NCBI RefSeq assembly: GCF_000384965.1
Contig: NZ_CM001844.1
Location: 593,341-657,340, forward strand
Origin: Bartonella bovis 91-4
GTDB lineage: Bacteria; Pseudomonadota; Alphaproteobacteria; Rhizobiales; Rhizobiaceae
Direction: 5' to 3'
DNA length: 64,000 bases
Shown in pieces: positions 1 to 11,294 of the stretch. Below the pieces are notes generated by a model that saw only the letters and a list, made by a program, of their open reading frames with translations, was not told the DNA's origin and made no database searches. Both the position numbers and the translations under genes were made by a program. The stretch's first letter is position 1. Every line of letters starts with the position of its first letter.

Positions 1-983
1 CAGAATCAGAACGGCGTAAATTATCACTTTTTTGTAATGTTCGTCCAAGTGCAGTGATCCAGGCGTTGGATGTTTTGACTGTTTATGATGTTCCCATAGC
101 ATATCATAAAGAGGGTTTAGATTCAGAAGTTCTTTTTGCTTTTGGAATTGATTCGGCACCTCAACCAAATATGAATTGTTGGGAGGATATTACATATCGC
201 ATTCATCATCCTGAAGGGGAAGTAACGGTTGCAATTGTTGGAAAATATATAGGTTTGAAAGATGCTTATAAATCTCTTATTGAGGCAATTGCGCACGGTG
301 GGTTAGCTAATAGAGTGAAGGTTAATATTGAATGGATTGAAGCAGAGCTTTTTGAAAAAGAAGATTCTGCACCTTATTTACAAAAAGTCCATGGGATTTT
401 GGTTCCTGGTGCTTTTGGTGGACGTGGCGCAGAAGGTAAAATCCGAGCAATTCAATTTGCGCGAGAACGTAAAATACCATTTTTGGGCATTTGCTTTGGA
501 ATGCAATTAGCTTGTATCGAGGCGGCTCGCAATCTTGCAAATATTAAAAATGCTTCATCGAGTGAATTTTGTGAGACAAAGGATGCAGTTGTAGGTTTAA
601 TGACGGAATGGCTTAAGGGGGATTTGCTTGAGAAACGTACAGCATCTGGAAATCTTGGTGGAACGATGCGTCTTGGTGCTTTTGCGGCTCAATTAAAAGA
701 AGGTAGCCGTATCTCTAAAATTTACGGAACAACAAATATTTACGAGCGACATCGCCATCGTTATGAAGTTAATATTCATTATAAAGAAAGACTAGAACAA
801 TTTGGATTTATTTTTTCTGGTATATGTCCAGACGGTATTTTACCAGAAACAATAGAATATGTAGATCATCCATGGTTTATTGGGGTTCAATATCATCCAG
901 AGTTAAAGTCACGTCCATTTGATCCGCATCCACTTTTTTCTTCTTTTATTGAGGCCACTGTGGAACAGAGCAGATTGGTTTAG
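1..983 (+). CDS. pyrG: CTP synthase, C-terminal part (5' end outside window)
   Basis: CTP synthase aminates UTP to CTP using glutamine; it is a cytoplasmic enzyme of pyrimidine synthesis. The reading frame is already open at base 3 and reads a typical synthetase-domain end ([15 protein letters not shown]), so the gene enters from outside the window and the GTG at 54 is internal. About 327 residues are present of a family length near 540. The class I glutamine amidotransferase domain is complete: nucleophile Cys in FLGICFGMQ and the His/Glu pair in YHPELKSRP. kdsA follows after 37 bases and eno after that, the usual rhizobial order. Certain apart from the missing 5' end. Confidence 0.97.
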   Translation, partial: ESERRKLSLFCNVRPSAVIQALDVLTVYDVPIAYHKEGLDSEVLFAFGIDSAPQPNMNCWEDITYRIHHPEGEVTVAIVGKYIGLKDAYKSLIEAIAHGGLANRVKVNIEWIEAELFEKEDSAPYLQKVHGILVPGAFGGRGAEGKIRAIQFARERKIPFLGICFGMQLACIEAARNLANIKNASSSEFCETKDAVVGLMTEWLKGDLLEKRTASGNLGGTMRLGAFAAQLKEGSRISKIYGTTNIYERHRHRYEVNIHYKERLEQFGFIFSGICPDGILPETIEYVDHPWFIGVQYHPELKSRPFDPHPLFSSFIEATVEQSRLV

Positions 984-1020
984 TTTTATAAATTTGTGTG
1001 CTCACTTTTTGAGGAATAAA

Positions 1021-1857
1021 ATGTCTACACCAAATATTTGTGTTAAAGTTGGAAATGTTGTTTTTTCCAATGATGCGCCTCTGTCTTTAATTGCAGGTCC
1101 TTGCCAGATGGAAAGTCGAGATCATGCTTTTGAAATAGCAGGTCGGCTTAAAACAATTACAGATCAAATTGGTATTGGATTTGTTTATAAATCTAGTTAC
1201 GATAAAGCCAATAGGACGTCTCTCAATGCAAAGCGTGGTATTGGTTTTGAAAAAGCAATGATTATTTTTTCTGATCTTAAGAAAGAATTTGGCTTTCCGA
1301 TATTGACTGATGTACATACAGAAGAACAATGTAAGGTAGTCGCTTCCACAGTAGATGTTTTGCAGATACCAGCTTTTTTATGTCGTCAAACAGATCTTTT
1401 AATTGCAGCAGCTAAAACGGGGCGTGTGATCAATATTAAGAAAGGTCAATTTTTAGCTCCTTGGGATATGGAAAATGTCTTAAAAAAAGTAACTCAAAGC
1501 GGTAATCCTAATGTTATGCTTTGTGAACGTGGCACTTCATTTGGTTATAATCGTCTTATTTCTGATATGCGCTCGTTGCCAATTATGCGCTCATTTGGAG
1601 CGCCTGTGATTTTTGATGCAACGCATTCTGTTCAAGAACCAGGTGGTAAGGGTGATTCATCTGGTGGGCAAAGGCAGTTTGTTGAAGCATTAGCACGCGC
1701 GGCTGTTGCTGTTGGTGTTGCAGGTATTTTTTTAGAAACACATCAAGATCCAGATAATGCGCCATCTGATGGGCCTAATATGATTAAAATTGATAACTTA
1801 CAAAGATTGCTTGAAATTTTGATAGATTTTGATTGCTTAGCAAAAAAAAGACATTGA
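1021..1857 (+). CDS. kdsA: 3-deoxy-D-manno-octulosonate 8-phosphate synthase
   Basis: KdsA condenses phosphoenolpyruvate with arabinose 5-phosphate to make KDO 8-phosphate, the precursor of the inner core of lipopolysaccharide. The start is the ATG at 1021, behind GAGGA at 1011-1015; the frame is open further upstream but that part overlaps pyrG and is not KdsA-like. The product is 278 residues, normal for the family. Visible motifs are IAGPCQMES near residue 25, LTDVHTEEQ, CERGTSFGYN and FDATHSVQ. The Cys in IAGPC is the residue found in metal-dependent (class II) KDO8P synthases, where E. coli has Asn, so I infer a metalloenzyme. It shares its strand with pyrG and eno and is probably co-transcribed with pyrG. 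Confidence 0.95.
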   Translation: MSTPNICVKVGNVVFSNDAPLSLIAGPCQMESRDHAFEIAGRLKTITDQIGIGFVYKSSYDKANRTSLNAKRGIGFEKAMIIFSDLKKEFGFPILTDVHTEEQCKVVASTVDVLQIPAFLCRQTDLLIAAAKTGRVINIKKGQFLAPWDMENVLKKVTQSGNPNVMLCERGTSFGYNRLISDMRSLPIMRSFGAPVIFDATHSVQEPGGKGDSSGGQRQFVEALARAAVAVGVAGIFLETHQDPDNAPSDGPNMIKIDNLQRLLEILIDFDCLAKKRH

Positions 1858-1904
1858 ATATCAAGTATAGATAATTTCTATGAATGACGTTATGAATAAT
1901 GTGA

Positions 1905-3203
<1,299 letters not shown>

Positions 3204-3205
3204 TG

Positions 3206-3252
3206 GCTGTTAGACAAAATTATTATACTCTTTATATTAACAGCATTTTTTA
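3206..3252 (+). terminator. Possible terminator after eno
   Basis: GCTGTTA at 3206-3212 pairs with TAACAGC at 3238-3244 and is followed directly by ATTTTTT. The loop is long (25 bases), so this is a plausible but weak Rho-independent terminator for the pyrG-kdsA-eno unit. Confidence 0.45.
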
Positions 3253-3324
3253 AGTTTGCTATTTTATTAATGGCTTTGCTATTCTATTAATAACAAGTAA
3301 ATAATAATTTTATAGGTGGTGGTG

Positions 3325-3723
3325 ATGAGAGGAAGAATTATTAGTCAAGAACAGGGGACATACCTTATTTCAGGAGATGATGGTGAACGTTATCAATTTG
3401 CACTTTGTGATTGGTTAGGAAAAAGCTCACCAAAAGTTGGTGATTATCTTGACTTTGTAGGCAAAGATGGTGCTGCCACTTCTGTTTTTCCATTGGTGAA
3501 ACAACAATATTCAAAATTAGTTCTCGCACTCGTTTGTCTCTTTATAGGTACTTTGGGTGTTCATCGTTTTATAGTTGGTAAAACTGGGACTGGTATTTTT
3601 ATGCTTATTCTATCTTTATCTATTTTGGGGTTACCTATTTCTGGAATTTGGGCATTTATTGATTTTATCGTCATTTTAACAGGAGGTTTTACTGATAAAG
3701 ATGGAAATAAAATCAAAAGTTAA
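3325..3723 (+). CDS. TM2-domain membrane protein
   Basis: A small integral membrane protein of unknown role. The ATG at 3325 is preferred over three in-frame GTG codons just before it, because AGGTGG at 3314-3319 then gives usable Shine-Dalgarno spacing; the product is 132 residues. The N-terminal 60 residues look soluble and beta-rich (GRIISQEQGTYLISGDDGER). The C-terminal half is a TM2 domain: a hydrophobic helix (LVLALVCLFIGTLGVHRF), a glycine turn and a second helix ending in the AFIDFI motif, then a short charged tail. TM2 proteins occur widely in bacteria without an assigned function. It stands alone between eno and the ftsB-like gene. Confidence 0.8.
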   Translation: MRGRIISQEQGTYLISGDDGERYQFALCDWLGKSSPKVGDYLDFVGKDGAATSVFPLVKQQYSKLVLALVCLFIGTLGVHRFIVGKTGTGIFMLILSLSILGLPISGIWAFIDFIVILTGGFTDKDGNKIKS

Positions 3724-3876
3724 CGAGTGCTTTGTGTTTCAATATAAAATGTGATATTTTTATTTTTGATGATAAAATTAATATAAACTGTAAAAACAAG
3801 GTGCGTGCTGTTGTTTTGATAATAAGCTGTTAATCAAAGTCATGCATAAATTTGGATAGAGTATTTAAAAAAGATC

Positions 3877-4215
3877 ATGACTGTTATGTGGACAAAACAA
3901 AAACGTAGATCAATTACAGCACGCTTTATTCTACCATTTATGACGGTTGGAGTTTTAAGTTATTTTGGTTATCATATTTACCATGGTGATTATGGGCTTT
4001 CTGCGCGCAGCAAAATTGTTCAGCATATTACTGAATTGAATGAGGAGCTTCATAAAATAGAAGCTGAGCGAGTGTCTATTGAAAAGCGTATTTCTCTTTT
4101 ACGTGATGGGCATATTGAAAAAGATATGTTGGATGAGTATGTGAGGAGGAATTTAAACTTTTCCAAATCAAATGAATTGACAATTTTAATTTCTCCTGAC
4201 GAGATAAAAAGTTAA
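3877..4215 (+). CDS. ftsB: FtsB/DivIC-family septum formation initiator
   Basis: FtsB-type proteins form a complex with FtsL and FtsQ in the inner membrane at the division site. The 112-residue product has the family layout: a short basic cytoplasmic N-terminus (KQKRRSITAR), one transmembrane helix about residues 18-37, then a coiled coil about residues 45-75 (ITELNEELHKIEAERVSIEK) and a short periplasmic tail with DEYVRRNLN. ATG 3877 gives the longest product; ATG 3886 is an alternative, and neither has a strong ribosome binding site. Its place between eno and pdhA is conserved in Rhizobiales, which supports the call more than sequence identity does. Confidence 0.8.
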   Translation: MTVMWTKQKRRSITARFILPFMTVGVLSYFGYHIYHGDYGLSARSKIVQHITELNEELHKIEAERVSIEKRISLLRDGHIEKDMLDEYVRRNLNFSKSNELTILISPDEIKS

Positions 4216-4344
4216 CTAGAAATCGATTAATTTAAAAAAATAATTTAAAACAGTCACTTATGATGAGATGTGAACTGATCTTATAATACTTGTAACTTTT
4301 GTTCGTAAAGGTTATTTCTAGATAATCATCGAAGGGAGTTTAAT

Positions 4345-5385
4345 ATGGCAGAACGGGCTAAAAGAAAATCTGCGCCAGTAATACAAGCCACATTATCAAA
4401 TATTACCAAAACAGCCAAGAAAGCTAATTTTACAAAAGATGAGGCAATTGCTGCTTATCGTGAAATGCTTTTGATTCGTCGTTTTGAAGAAAAAGCAGGT
4501 CAGCTTTATGGTATGGGCTTAATTGGTGGGTTTTGTCACCTTTATATCGGGCAAGAAGCCGTTGTTGTTGGCACATTAAAAGCGGCAAAAGAAGGTGATC
4601 AGATTATCACATCTTATCGTGATCATGGACATATGTTGGCAGCTGGTATGAGTCCGCGTGGTGTTATGGCAGAATTGACAGGGCGTCAAGGTGGCTTTTC
4701 CAAAGGAAAAGGTGGCTCAATGCATATGTTTTCCAAAGAAAAGAATTTTTATGGTGGGCATGGCATTGTTGGTGCGCAGGTTCCAATTGGTACAGGTTTG
4801 GCTTTTTCGAATCAGTATCTTGGTAAAGATAATGTGACACTGGTTTATTTTGGTGATGGCGCTGCAAATCAGGGGCAGGTTTATGAAAGCTTTAACATGG
4901 CTTCGCTTTGGAAGCTTCCTGTTGTCTATATTATTGAAAATAATCAATACGCTATGGGAACGTCAGTTTCTCGTGCATCTGCGGAAACGGATTTTTCTCG
5001 TCGTGGTCTTTCTTTTGAAATTCCAGGTATTGTCGTTGATGGTATGGATGTTCATGCAGTAAAAGGGATTTCTGATGAGGCAATTGCTTGGGCACGTTCA
5101 GGGAAAGGGCCTATCATTCTTGATATGCAGACTTATCGCTATCGTGGCCATTCCATGTCTGATCCAGCAAAATATAGATCAAAAGAGGAAGTGCAGAAAA
5201 TAAAAGAAGAGCACGATCCGATTGATCAAGTAAAGCAACAAGTTATAAAACAAGGTTGGGTTAGTGAAGACGATTTGAAGTCTATTGATAAAGAGGTTCG
5301 TGCGATTGTTGCTGATGCAGCAGATTTTGCACAAAATGATCAAGAGCCAGATGCTTCTGAGCTCTATACTGATATTCTAGTTTAA
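4345..5385 (+). CDS. pdhA: Pyruvate dehydrogenase E1 component, alpha subunit
   Basis: E1alpha, with E1beta, decarboxylates pyruvate using thiamine diphosphate and transfers the acetyl group to the lipoyl arm of E2. The 346-residue product has the thiamine-diphosphate motif starting at GDGAANQG (residues 170-177) and ending near [10 protein letters not shown]. The phosphorylation-loop segment [14 protein letters not shown] near residue 270 is conserved as in mitochondrial E1alpha. The N-terminal 30 residues are basic and poorly conserved. ATG 4345 has GAAGGGAG at 4331-4338. The stop codon is 16 bases before the E1beta start, so the pdhA-pdhB-pdhC unit is very probably one operon. Confidence 0.97.
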   Translation: MAERAKRKSAPVIQATLSNITKTAKKANFTKDEAIAAYREMLLIRRFEEKAGQLYGMGLIGGFCHLYIGQEAVVVGTLKAAKEGDQIITSYRDHGHMLAAGMSPRGVMAELTGRQGGFSKGKGGSMHMFSKEKNFYGGHGIVGAQVPIGTGLAFSNQYLGKDNVTLVYFGDGAANQGQVYESFNMASLWKLPVVYIIENNQYAMGTSVSRASAETDFSRRGLSFEIPGIVVDGMDVHAVKGISDEAIAWARSGKGPIILDMQTYRYRGHSMSDPAKYRSKEEVQKIKEEHDPIDQVKQQVIKQGWVSEDDLKSIDKEVRAIVADAADFAQNDQEPDASELYTDILV

Positions 5386-5401
5386 AGTGGGGAACGTGAA
5401 T

Positions 5402-6754
5402 ATGTCTATTGATATTTTGATGCCAGCACTTTCACCGACGATGGAAGAAGGTAAATTGTCTAAATGGCTCAAGAAAGAGGGTGATACAGTCAGTTCCGGT
5501 GATGTGATTGCTGAAATTGAAACTGATAAAGCAACAATGGAAGTAGAAGCTGTTGATGAGGGTACTATTGGTAAAATTTTGGTTCCTGAAGGTGCTGAAG
5601 GTGTGAAGGTTAATACTGCTATTGCTGTATTGTTGGAGGAGGGTGAAAATGCTGAAGACATTTCACAAAGCACAACTAAAAAGACAGAAAAAGTTTCTCT
5701 TTCTTTATCAACGCCGGTTAGTCCTGTTTTTAATGGTGCGAGTGATCCTGATATTCCCGCGGGCATTGAAATGGTTACAATGACGGTGCGCGAAGCACTG
5801 AATCAAGCTATGGCTGAAGAAATGCGACGCGATGAGATGGTCTTTTTAATGGGTGAGGAAGTAGCGCACTATCAAGGTGCTTATAAGGTTAGCCAAGGTT
5901 TGTTAGAAGAGTTTGGTACGCGCCGAGTTATTGATACGCCAATTACAGAGCATGGTTTTGCGGGGTTGGGTGTTGGTGCCGCATTTGGAGGTTTGCGTCC
6001 TATTGTTGAGTTTATGACATTTAATTTTGCTATGCAGGCAATTGATCAAATTATTAATTCAGCAGCGAAAACTCGTTATATGTCTGGTGGACAGATGGCT
6101 ACTCCTATGGTTTTTCGTGGTCCCAATGGTGCTGCAGCACGTGTAGGGGCTCAGCATTCACAGTGTTATGCTGCATGGTATAGTCATATTCCGGGTCTCA
6201 AAGTTGTTATGCCTTATAGTGCAGCCGATGCAAAAGGTTTGCTAAAGGCAGCTATTCGTGATGATAATCCTGTTATTTTTCTTGAAAACGAGATTCTTTA
6301 TGGTCATCAATTTGAAGTTCCTAAAATGGATGATTTTGTTTTACCTATTGGTAAGGCACATATTCATAAATCTGGCCAGGATGTGACAATTGTTGCTTAT
6401 GGAATTGGAATGCACTATGCAATTCAGGCATTACCGGAAGTTGAGAAACTTGGCATTGATGTTGAATTAATTAATTTGCGTACTATTCGCCCAATGGATC
6501 TTCCAACAATTATTGCTTCAGTTAAAAAAACTGGTTGTTTAGTAACGGTTGAAGAGGGGTACCCTCAATCGTCTGTTGGTACTGAAATAGCAACACGTGT
6601 TATGCAGCAGGCTTTTGATTATCTTGATGCGCCAGTTTCTACAATTGCTGGAAAGGATGTTCCCATGCCTTATGCTGCTAATCTTGAAAAATTGGCTTTA
6701 CCGGATATTACTGAAATTGTCGAAGCTGTTAAGGCTGTGACTTATCGAGCATAA
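5402..6754 (+). CDS. pdhB: Pyruvate dehydrogenase E1 component, beta subunit with N-terminal lipoyl domain
   Basis: E1beta completes the thiamine-dependent decarboxylase. I place the start at ATG 5402, behind GGGGA; an upstream GTG at 5387 would add five residues. The 450-residue product begins with a full lipoyl domain (about residues 1-80) carrying the lipoylation Lys in ETDKATMEV (K43). A low-complexity linker with [14 protein letters not shown] follows, then the transketolase-type pyrimidine-binding and C-terminal domains from about residue 125. A lipoyl domain on E1beta is the known alphaproteobacterial arrangement, not a fusion artefact. The domain is close in sequence to the one starting pdhC, 16 bases downstream. 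Confidence 0.97.
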   Translation: MSIDILMPALSPTMEEGKLSKWLKKEGDTVSSGDVIAEIETDKATMEVEAVDEGTIGKILVPEGAEGVKVNTAIAVLLEEGENAEDISQSTTKKTEKVSLSLSTPVSPVFNGASDPDIPAGIEMVTMTVREALNQAMAEEMRRDEMVFLMGEEVAHYQGAYKVSQGLLEEFGTRRVIDTPITEHGFAGLGVGAAFGGLRPIVEFMTFNFAMQAIDQIINSAAKTRYMSGGQMATPMVFRGPNGAAARVGAQHSQCYAAWYSHIPGLKVVMPYSAADAKGLLKAAIRDDNPVIFLENEILYGHQFEVPKMDDFVLPIGKAHIHKSGQDVTIVAYGIGMHYAIQALPEVEKLGIDVELINLRTIRPMDLPTIIASVKKTGCLVTVEEGYPQSSVGTEIATRVMQQAFDYLDAPVSTIAGKDVPMPYAANLEKLALPDITEIVEAVKAVTYRA

Positions 6755-6770
6755 CGAAGGAAAACGCACT

Positions 6771-8099
6771 ATGCCTATTAAGATTACAATGCCTGCGCTT
6801 TCTCCTACAATGGAAGAAGGAAATTTGTTAAAATGGAATATCAAGGAAGGCGATAAGGTCTCTACGGGTGATGTTATTGCTGAGATTGAGACAGATAAAG
6901 CGACGATGGAAGTAGAAGCCGTTGATGAAGGAACAGTCGCAAAAATTGTTGTTCCTGCTGGAACGCAGGGAGTTAAAGTTAATACTTTAATCGTAGTTTT
7001 AGCAGAAGAAGGCGAAGACTTAAATGAAGTAGCTAAAATTGCGGAAGATAAGTCTTCTTTTGTTTCACAGAGAGTACCAGTTGATGAAAAACAGGTAGAA
7101 TCAAAGGGTGTGCAGGTTTCTGATTCATCACAAACTCAGCTATCAATGCAGAAGAATGAAAATAATATGCGTCTTTTTGCGTCACCTTTGGCGCGGAGGT
7201 TAGCGGCTCAAGAAGGTGTCAATTTATCACTTATTTCTGGCACAGGCCCTCATGGGAGGATTATTAAGCGTGATGTTGAGAAAGTCCTAAGTGATGGTGA
7301 TCTTAAAGCTTCTTGTTTATTACAAGTGGGGCAGCCAATAGAAACTGGTGTTGCGGATGAACAAATAATGAAACTATTTAAAGAAGGTGAATATACGTTT
7401 ACACCTCATAATAGTATGCGTAAAACAATCGCTAAACGTTTGACTGAATCAAAGCAAATGGTACCGCATTTTTACGTAACAATAGACTGTGAGCTTGATG
7501 CGTTGTTAGCGTTACGTGCGCAACTTAATGCTGCTGCTCCAATGGTTGAAACGCCAGAAGGTGCTAAACCCGCTTATAAATTATCCATAAACGATATAGT
7601 TATTAAAGCTATAGCACTTTCTTTAAAAGCTGTACCTGATGCTAATGTATCATGGCTTGAAGGTGGAATGCTTTATCACCAACACTGTGATGTTGGTGTT
7701 GCTGTTTCTATTCCAAATGGGTTAATTACGCCAATTATTCGCCATGCAGAAGAGAAATCTTTGTCTACTATTTCCAATGAGATGAAGGATTTTGCAATGC
7801 GTGCTCGTGAGCGTAAATTGAAACCAGAAGAATATCAAGGCGGAACAACAGCGGTATCAAATATGGGTATGTATGGTGTGAAAGAGTTTTCTGCCATTAT
7901 TAATTCACCACATGCAACAATTTTTGCGATTGGTGCGGGTGAACAACGTGCAGTTGTTAAAGATGGTGCATTAGCGATTGCTACTATGATGTCAGTTACA
8001 CTTTCCACTGATCACCGTGCTGTTGATGGTGCGTTAGCAGCAGAACTTGCTCATGCCTTTAAAAAACTAGTTGAAAACCCATTAGCAATGTTAATGTAG
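6771..8099 (+). CDS. pdhC: Pyruvate dehydrogenase E2 component, dihydrolipoamide acetyltransferase
   Basis: E2 forms the structural core of the complex and passes the acetyl group from lipoamide to CoA. The 442-residue product has one lipoyl domain (residues 1-80, lipoylated K43 in ETDKATMEV), a flexible linker rich in Ser, Gln and Lys, a peripheral subunit binding domain about residues 135-170 (FASPLARRLAAQEGV, GPHGRIIKRDV), and the acetyltransferase domain with catalytic H415 and D419 in STDHRAVDG. It starts 16 bases after pdhB. LpdA, the E3 component, is encoded next, about 230 bases downstream, and LipA, which makes the lipoyl group, after that. Confidence 0.97.
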   Translation: MPIKITMPALSPTMEEGNLLKWNIKEGDKVSTGDVIAEIETDKATMEVEAVDEGTVAKIVVPAGTQGVKVNTLIVVLAEEGEDLNEVAKIAEDKSSFVSQRVPVDEKQVESKGVQVSDSSQTQLSMQKNENNMRLFASPLARRLAAQEGVNLSLISGTGPHGRIIKRDVEKVLSDGDLKASCLLQVGQPIETGVADEQIMKLFKEGEYTFTPHNSMRKTIAKRLTESKQMVPHFYVTIDCELDALLALRAQLNAAAPMVETPEGAKPAYKLSINDIVIKAIALSLKAVPDANVSWLEGGMLYHQHCDVGVAVSIPNGLITPIIRHAEEKSLSTISNEMKDFAMRARERKLKPEEYQGGTTAVSNMGMYGVKEFSAIINSPHATIFAIGAGEQRAVVKDGALAIATMMSVTLSTDHRAVDGALAAELAHAFKKLVENPLAMLM

Positions 8100-8329
8100 T
8101 GATTTTTAAGTACTCCACATAAATTGTGTATGTAACCACAAGAATGGGGAATATGAAAAAAAGCAGATCTAAATAGTTTTAATGGTAGTTTTACGGCTTC
8201 TTTTGATTTAATGAAGGTGTTCATGTTGGTTCTTAGAACAAGATATACGAAAAAGATTTATCCTTTTGGTTTTCTGTTTTAAGCTCAGATAGTCTGGATC
8301 CGTTTGTATATGTCCATGGAGGGATTACT

Positions 8330-9790
8330 GTGGCAAATCTTTACGATATAATTGTGATTGGTTCAGGACCGGGTGGATATGTAACTGCAATTCGCGCGGC
8401 ACAATGTGGTTTCAAGACAGCGATTGTCGAACGTGAACATTTAGGTGGTATTTGCTTAAATTGGGGTTGTATTCCAACAAAGGCCCTTTTACGTTCAGCG
8501 GAAATGAAACATTTTGCTGAACATGCGAAGGATTATGGGCTAAAACTTAATGGTTCAATTGAAGTAAATATTAAAGATGTTGTAGCACGTTCACGTGGGG
8601 TTTCAGCACGTTTAAATGCTGGTATTGGTTTTCTGATGAAGAAAAACAAGATTGATATTGTTTGGGGTGAAGCAAAGTTAACTAAAGCAGCTAAGGGTGG
8701 TCAGCTTGCAGAGATTGTAGTTTCTCCATCATCAAAAACGATTATGCAGCCGCAAAATCCCGTGCCTAAGGGAACATTAGGTGAGGGGACTTATCAGGCA
8801 AAACATATAATTATTGCAACTGGTGCTCGTCCACGTTCTATTCCCGGTATTGAGCCAGATGGGAAGCTCATTTGGACTTATTTTGAAGCGATGGTACCGC
8901 ATACATTACCAAAGTCACTATTGGTGATGGGGTCTGGAGCAATCGGTATTGAATTTGCTTCTTTTTATCATGATATGGGTTCTCAGGTGACTGTTGTTGA
9001 AATGATGCCTCAAATTATGCCGGTCGAGGATATTGAAATTTCAACATTTGTGCGTAAACAATTAGAGACAAAAGGCATACGTATTTTAACTGAAACAAAA
9101 GTGACAAAGGTTAAAAAAGCTGTTGATTCTATTACGGTGCATATCGATGTTAAAGGTAAAACAGAAACATTGACGGCTGATCGATTGATTTCAGCTGTTG
9201 GAGTTCAAGGTAATATCGAGAATCTTGGATTAGAAGCATTAGGTGTCAAAACTGATCGTGGATGTATTGTAACTGATGAATGGAGCTGGACAGGTGTGGA
9301 AGGGATTTATGCTATCGGTGATGTGGCTGGCCCTCCTATGTTAGCTCATAAAGCGGAAGAAGAAGGCGTAATCTGCGTTGAGCATATTGCAGGTTTAAAA
9401 AGTACGCATGCGCTTGATAAAAAGAAAATTCCTGGATGTACCTATTGTACACCACAAGTTGCTTCTGTAGGGCTTTCAGAAAAGGCGGCAAAAGAGGCGG
9501 GCTACGATATACGTATTGGTCGCTATTCTTTTTCGGCTAATGGTAAGGCAATTGCTTTAGGTGAAGATCAAGGACTGGTTAAGACTATTTTTGATAAAAA
9601 AACAGGGCAGCTTCTTGGTGCCCATATGGTAGGGACAGAGGTAACAGAACTTATTCAAGGTTTTGTTATTGCCATGAATCTTGAAACAACTGAAGAAGAA
9701 TTAATGAGCACTATTTTTCCACATCCGACGTTGTCGGAGATGATGAAAGAAAGTGTATTAGATGCTTACGGTCAGGTTTTAAATGCTTGA
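8330..9790 (+). CDS. lpdA: Dihydrolipoyl dehydrogenase (E3)
   Basis: E3 reoxidises dihydrolipoamide and passes electrons through FAD to NAD+. The GTG at 8330 is chosen because GGAGG at 8318-8322 sits at good distance. The 486-residue product has the FAD-binding GSGPGGY motif (residues 11-17), the redox-active disulfide CLNWGC (C42 and C47), an NAD-binding GSGAIGIEFASF segment near residue 205, and the C-terminal active-site His in FPHPTLSEM. It is probably transcribed apart from pdhABC, since the 230-base gap is AT-rich and holds no gene. Rhizobia often carry more than one lpd gene; its place here argues for the PDH-specific enzyme. Confidence 0.96.
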   Translation: MANLYDIIVIGSGPGGYVTAIRAAQCGFKTAIVEREHLGGICLNWGCIPTKALLRSAEMKHFAEHAKDYGLKLNGSIEVNIKDVVARSRGVSARLNAGIGFLMKKNKIDIVWGEAKLTKAAKGGQLAEIVVSPSSKTIMQPQNPVPKGTLGEGTYQAKHIIIATGARPRSIPGIEPDGKLIWTYFEAMVPHTLPKSLLVMGSGAIGIEFASFYHDMGSQVTVVEMMPQIMPVEDIEISTFVRKQLETKGIRILTETKVTKVKKAVDSITVHIDVKGKTETLTADRLISAVGVQGNIENLGLEALGVKTDRGCIVTDEWSWTGVEGIYAIGDVAGPPMLAHKAEEEGVICVEHIAGLKSTHALDKKKIPGCTYCTPQVASVGLSEKAAKEAGYDIRIGRYSFSANGKAIALGEDQGLVKTIFDKKTGQLLGAHMVGTEVTELIQGFVIAMNLETTEEELMSTIFPHPTLSEMMKESVLDAYGQVLNA

Positions 9791-9866
9791 TGGTGAGATT
9801 ATGTGAAAAATTTTGCATTTTTTGGTTTTTTATCAGCATTTGCTATTGAAAAAGCAGAGGTCTTAG

Positions 9867-10820
9867 ATGGTTACGGTGGTTGATAGAGTTACGAACAGAC
9901 GTGTCCGTCATCCTGAAAAGGCACATCGTCCAGATACGATTATTCAGAAAAAACCAAATTGGATTCGTGTAAAAGCACCAACATCACAGATCTATAAAGA
10001 AACTCATAATATTGTACGTTCCAATAAATTGGTGACAGTGTGTGAAGAAGCGGGCTGCCCGAATATTGGTGAATGTTGGAGCCAGCGACATGCTAGCTTT
10101 ATGATTTTAGGTGAAATATGTACGCGAGCCTGTGCTTTTTGCAATGTTGCAACGGGTATTCCACTTGCAGTTGATGATGATGAGCCAGAGCGTGTGGCAG
10201 ATGCTGTTGCGCAGATGGCGTTAAAGCATGTTGTTATTACATCTGTTGATCGTGATGATTTGGCTGATGGTGGTGCACAGCATTTTGCGAAAGTTATTCA
10301 CGCTATTCGTCAAAAGACTCCTACAACAACAATTGAAGTCCTTACACCTGATTTTCGCCATAAGGATAATGCGTTAGAAATTGTAGTTGCTGCTAAACCT
10401 GATGTTTTTAATCATAATTTGGAAACAGTTCCATCTAAATATTTGAAGGTGCGTCCAGGAGCACGTTATTTTCATTCAGTTCGATTGTTACAACGCGTTA
10501 AGGAACTTGATCCAACAATTTTTACAAAATCGGGAATTATGGTTGGTCTTGGGGAAGAGCGGAATGAAATTTTTCAATTGATGGATGATTTACGTTCTGC
10601 TGATGTAGATTTTATGACAATTGGACAGTATTTGCAGCCTACGCGAAAGCATCATCCTGTCATTCGTTTTGTAACTCCTGATGAATTTGAATCTTTTGCC
10701 AAGGTTGGTAAAGCGAAAGGTTTTTTACATATGGCTTCCAATCCTCTGACACGTTCATCTCATCATGCTGGAGATGATTTTAAAGCTTTGCAAAAAGCAC
10801 GTGCTGAAAAATTTGCCTGA
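9867..10820 (+). CDS. lipA: Lipoyl synthase
   Basis: LipA inserts two sulfur atoms into protein-bound octanoyl groups, making the lipoyl cofactor used by PdhB and PdhC. It is a radical SAM enzyme with two 4Fe-4S clusters. The 317-residue product shows both sets of ligands: auxiliary-cluster cysteines C59, C64 and C70 ([12 protein letters not shown]) and radical-SAM cysteines C85, C89 and C92 (CTRACAFC). ATG 9867 follows AGAGGT at 9855-9860. Its position directly behind lpdA links cofactor synthesis to its client complex, and the COQ10-like gene begins 12 bases after its stop, so the two are likely co-transcribed. Confidence 0.97.
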   Translation: MVTVVDRVTNRRVRHPEKAHRPDTIIQKKPNWIRVKAPTSQIYKETHNIVRSNKLVTVCEEAGCPNIGECWSQRHASFMILGEICTRACAFCNVATGIPLAVDDDEPERVADAVAQMALKHVVITSVDRDDLADGGAQHFAKVIHAIRQKTPTTTIEVLTPDFRHKDNALEIVVAAKPDVFNHNLETVPSKYLKVRPGARYFHSVRLLQRVKELDPTIFTKSGIMVGLGEERNEIFQLMDDLRSADVDFMTIGQYLQPTRKHHPVIRFVTPDEFESFAKVGKAKGFLHMASNPLTRSSHHAGDDFKALQKARAEKFA

Positions 10821-10832
10821 TTAGAGAGAGTT

Positions 10833-11294
10833 ATGCCAACTTTTACAACACATCGGCAAATTGCCCATACTGCTCATGAAATGTTTAACCTTGTTGCAGA
10901 TATTGAATCTTATCCTGAATTCTTACCAATGTGTGAAGCTTTAATAATACGTTCTCGAAAGGAGTATGAGGAAAAAACACTTCTTCTTGCTGATATGACA
11001 GTTGGTTATAAAATGATTCGAGAAATGTTTACGACGCAAGTGCTTCTTCAACCTAAGAAAAATCTTATTGAGGTTAAATATATTGATGGTCCATTTAAAT
11101 ATCTTGAAAATCATTGGGTATTTAATCAAATCCAAAATATGAATGCATGTAATGTAGAGTTTTTTATTAATTATGAATTTAAAAGTAAAATGTTAGAACT
11201 ACTGACGGGATCGATGTTTGATGTCGCTTTTCATAAATTTACTAATGCTTTTGAGAAGCGTGCTCATCAGATTTACGGTGTTTTAGAGGCATAA
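10833..11294 (+). CDS. COQ10/RatA-like SRPBCC-domain protein
   Basis: A 153-residue START/SRPBCC-fold protein. In this family the hydrophobic pocket binds a lipid: mitochondrial COQ10 binds ubiquinone, and some bacterial members are annotated RatA, a ribosome-associated toxin, an annotation often copied without test. Recognisable features are the N-terminal AHEMFNLVADIESYPEFLPMCEAL segment in two short blocks, the central PFKYLENHWVF strand pair and the C-terminal amphipathic helix FDVAFHKFTNAFEKRA. The gene starts 12 bases after lipA, the normal rhizobial arrangement, and is probably in the same transcript. A quinone-related role is more likely than a toxin role, by family and context only. 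Confidence 0.85.
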   Translation: MPTFTTHRQIAHTAHEMFNLVADIESYPEFLPMCEALIIRSRKEYEEKTLLLADMTVGYKMIREMFTTQVLLQPKKNLIEVKYIDGPFKYLENHWVFNQIQNMNACNVEFFINYEFKSKMLELLTGSMFDVAFHKFTNAFEKRAHQIYGVLEA

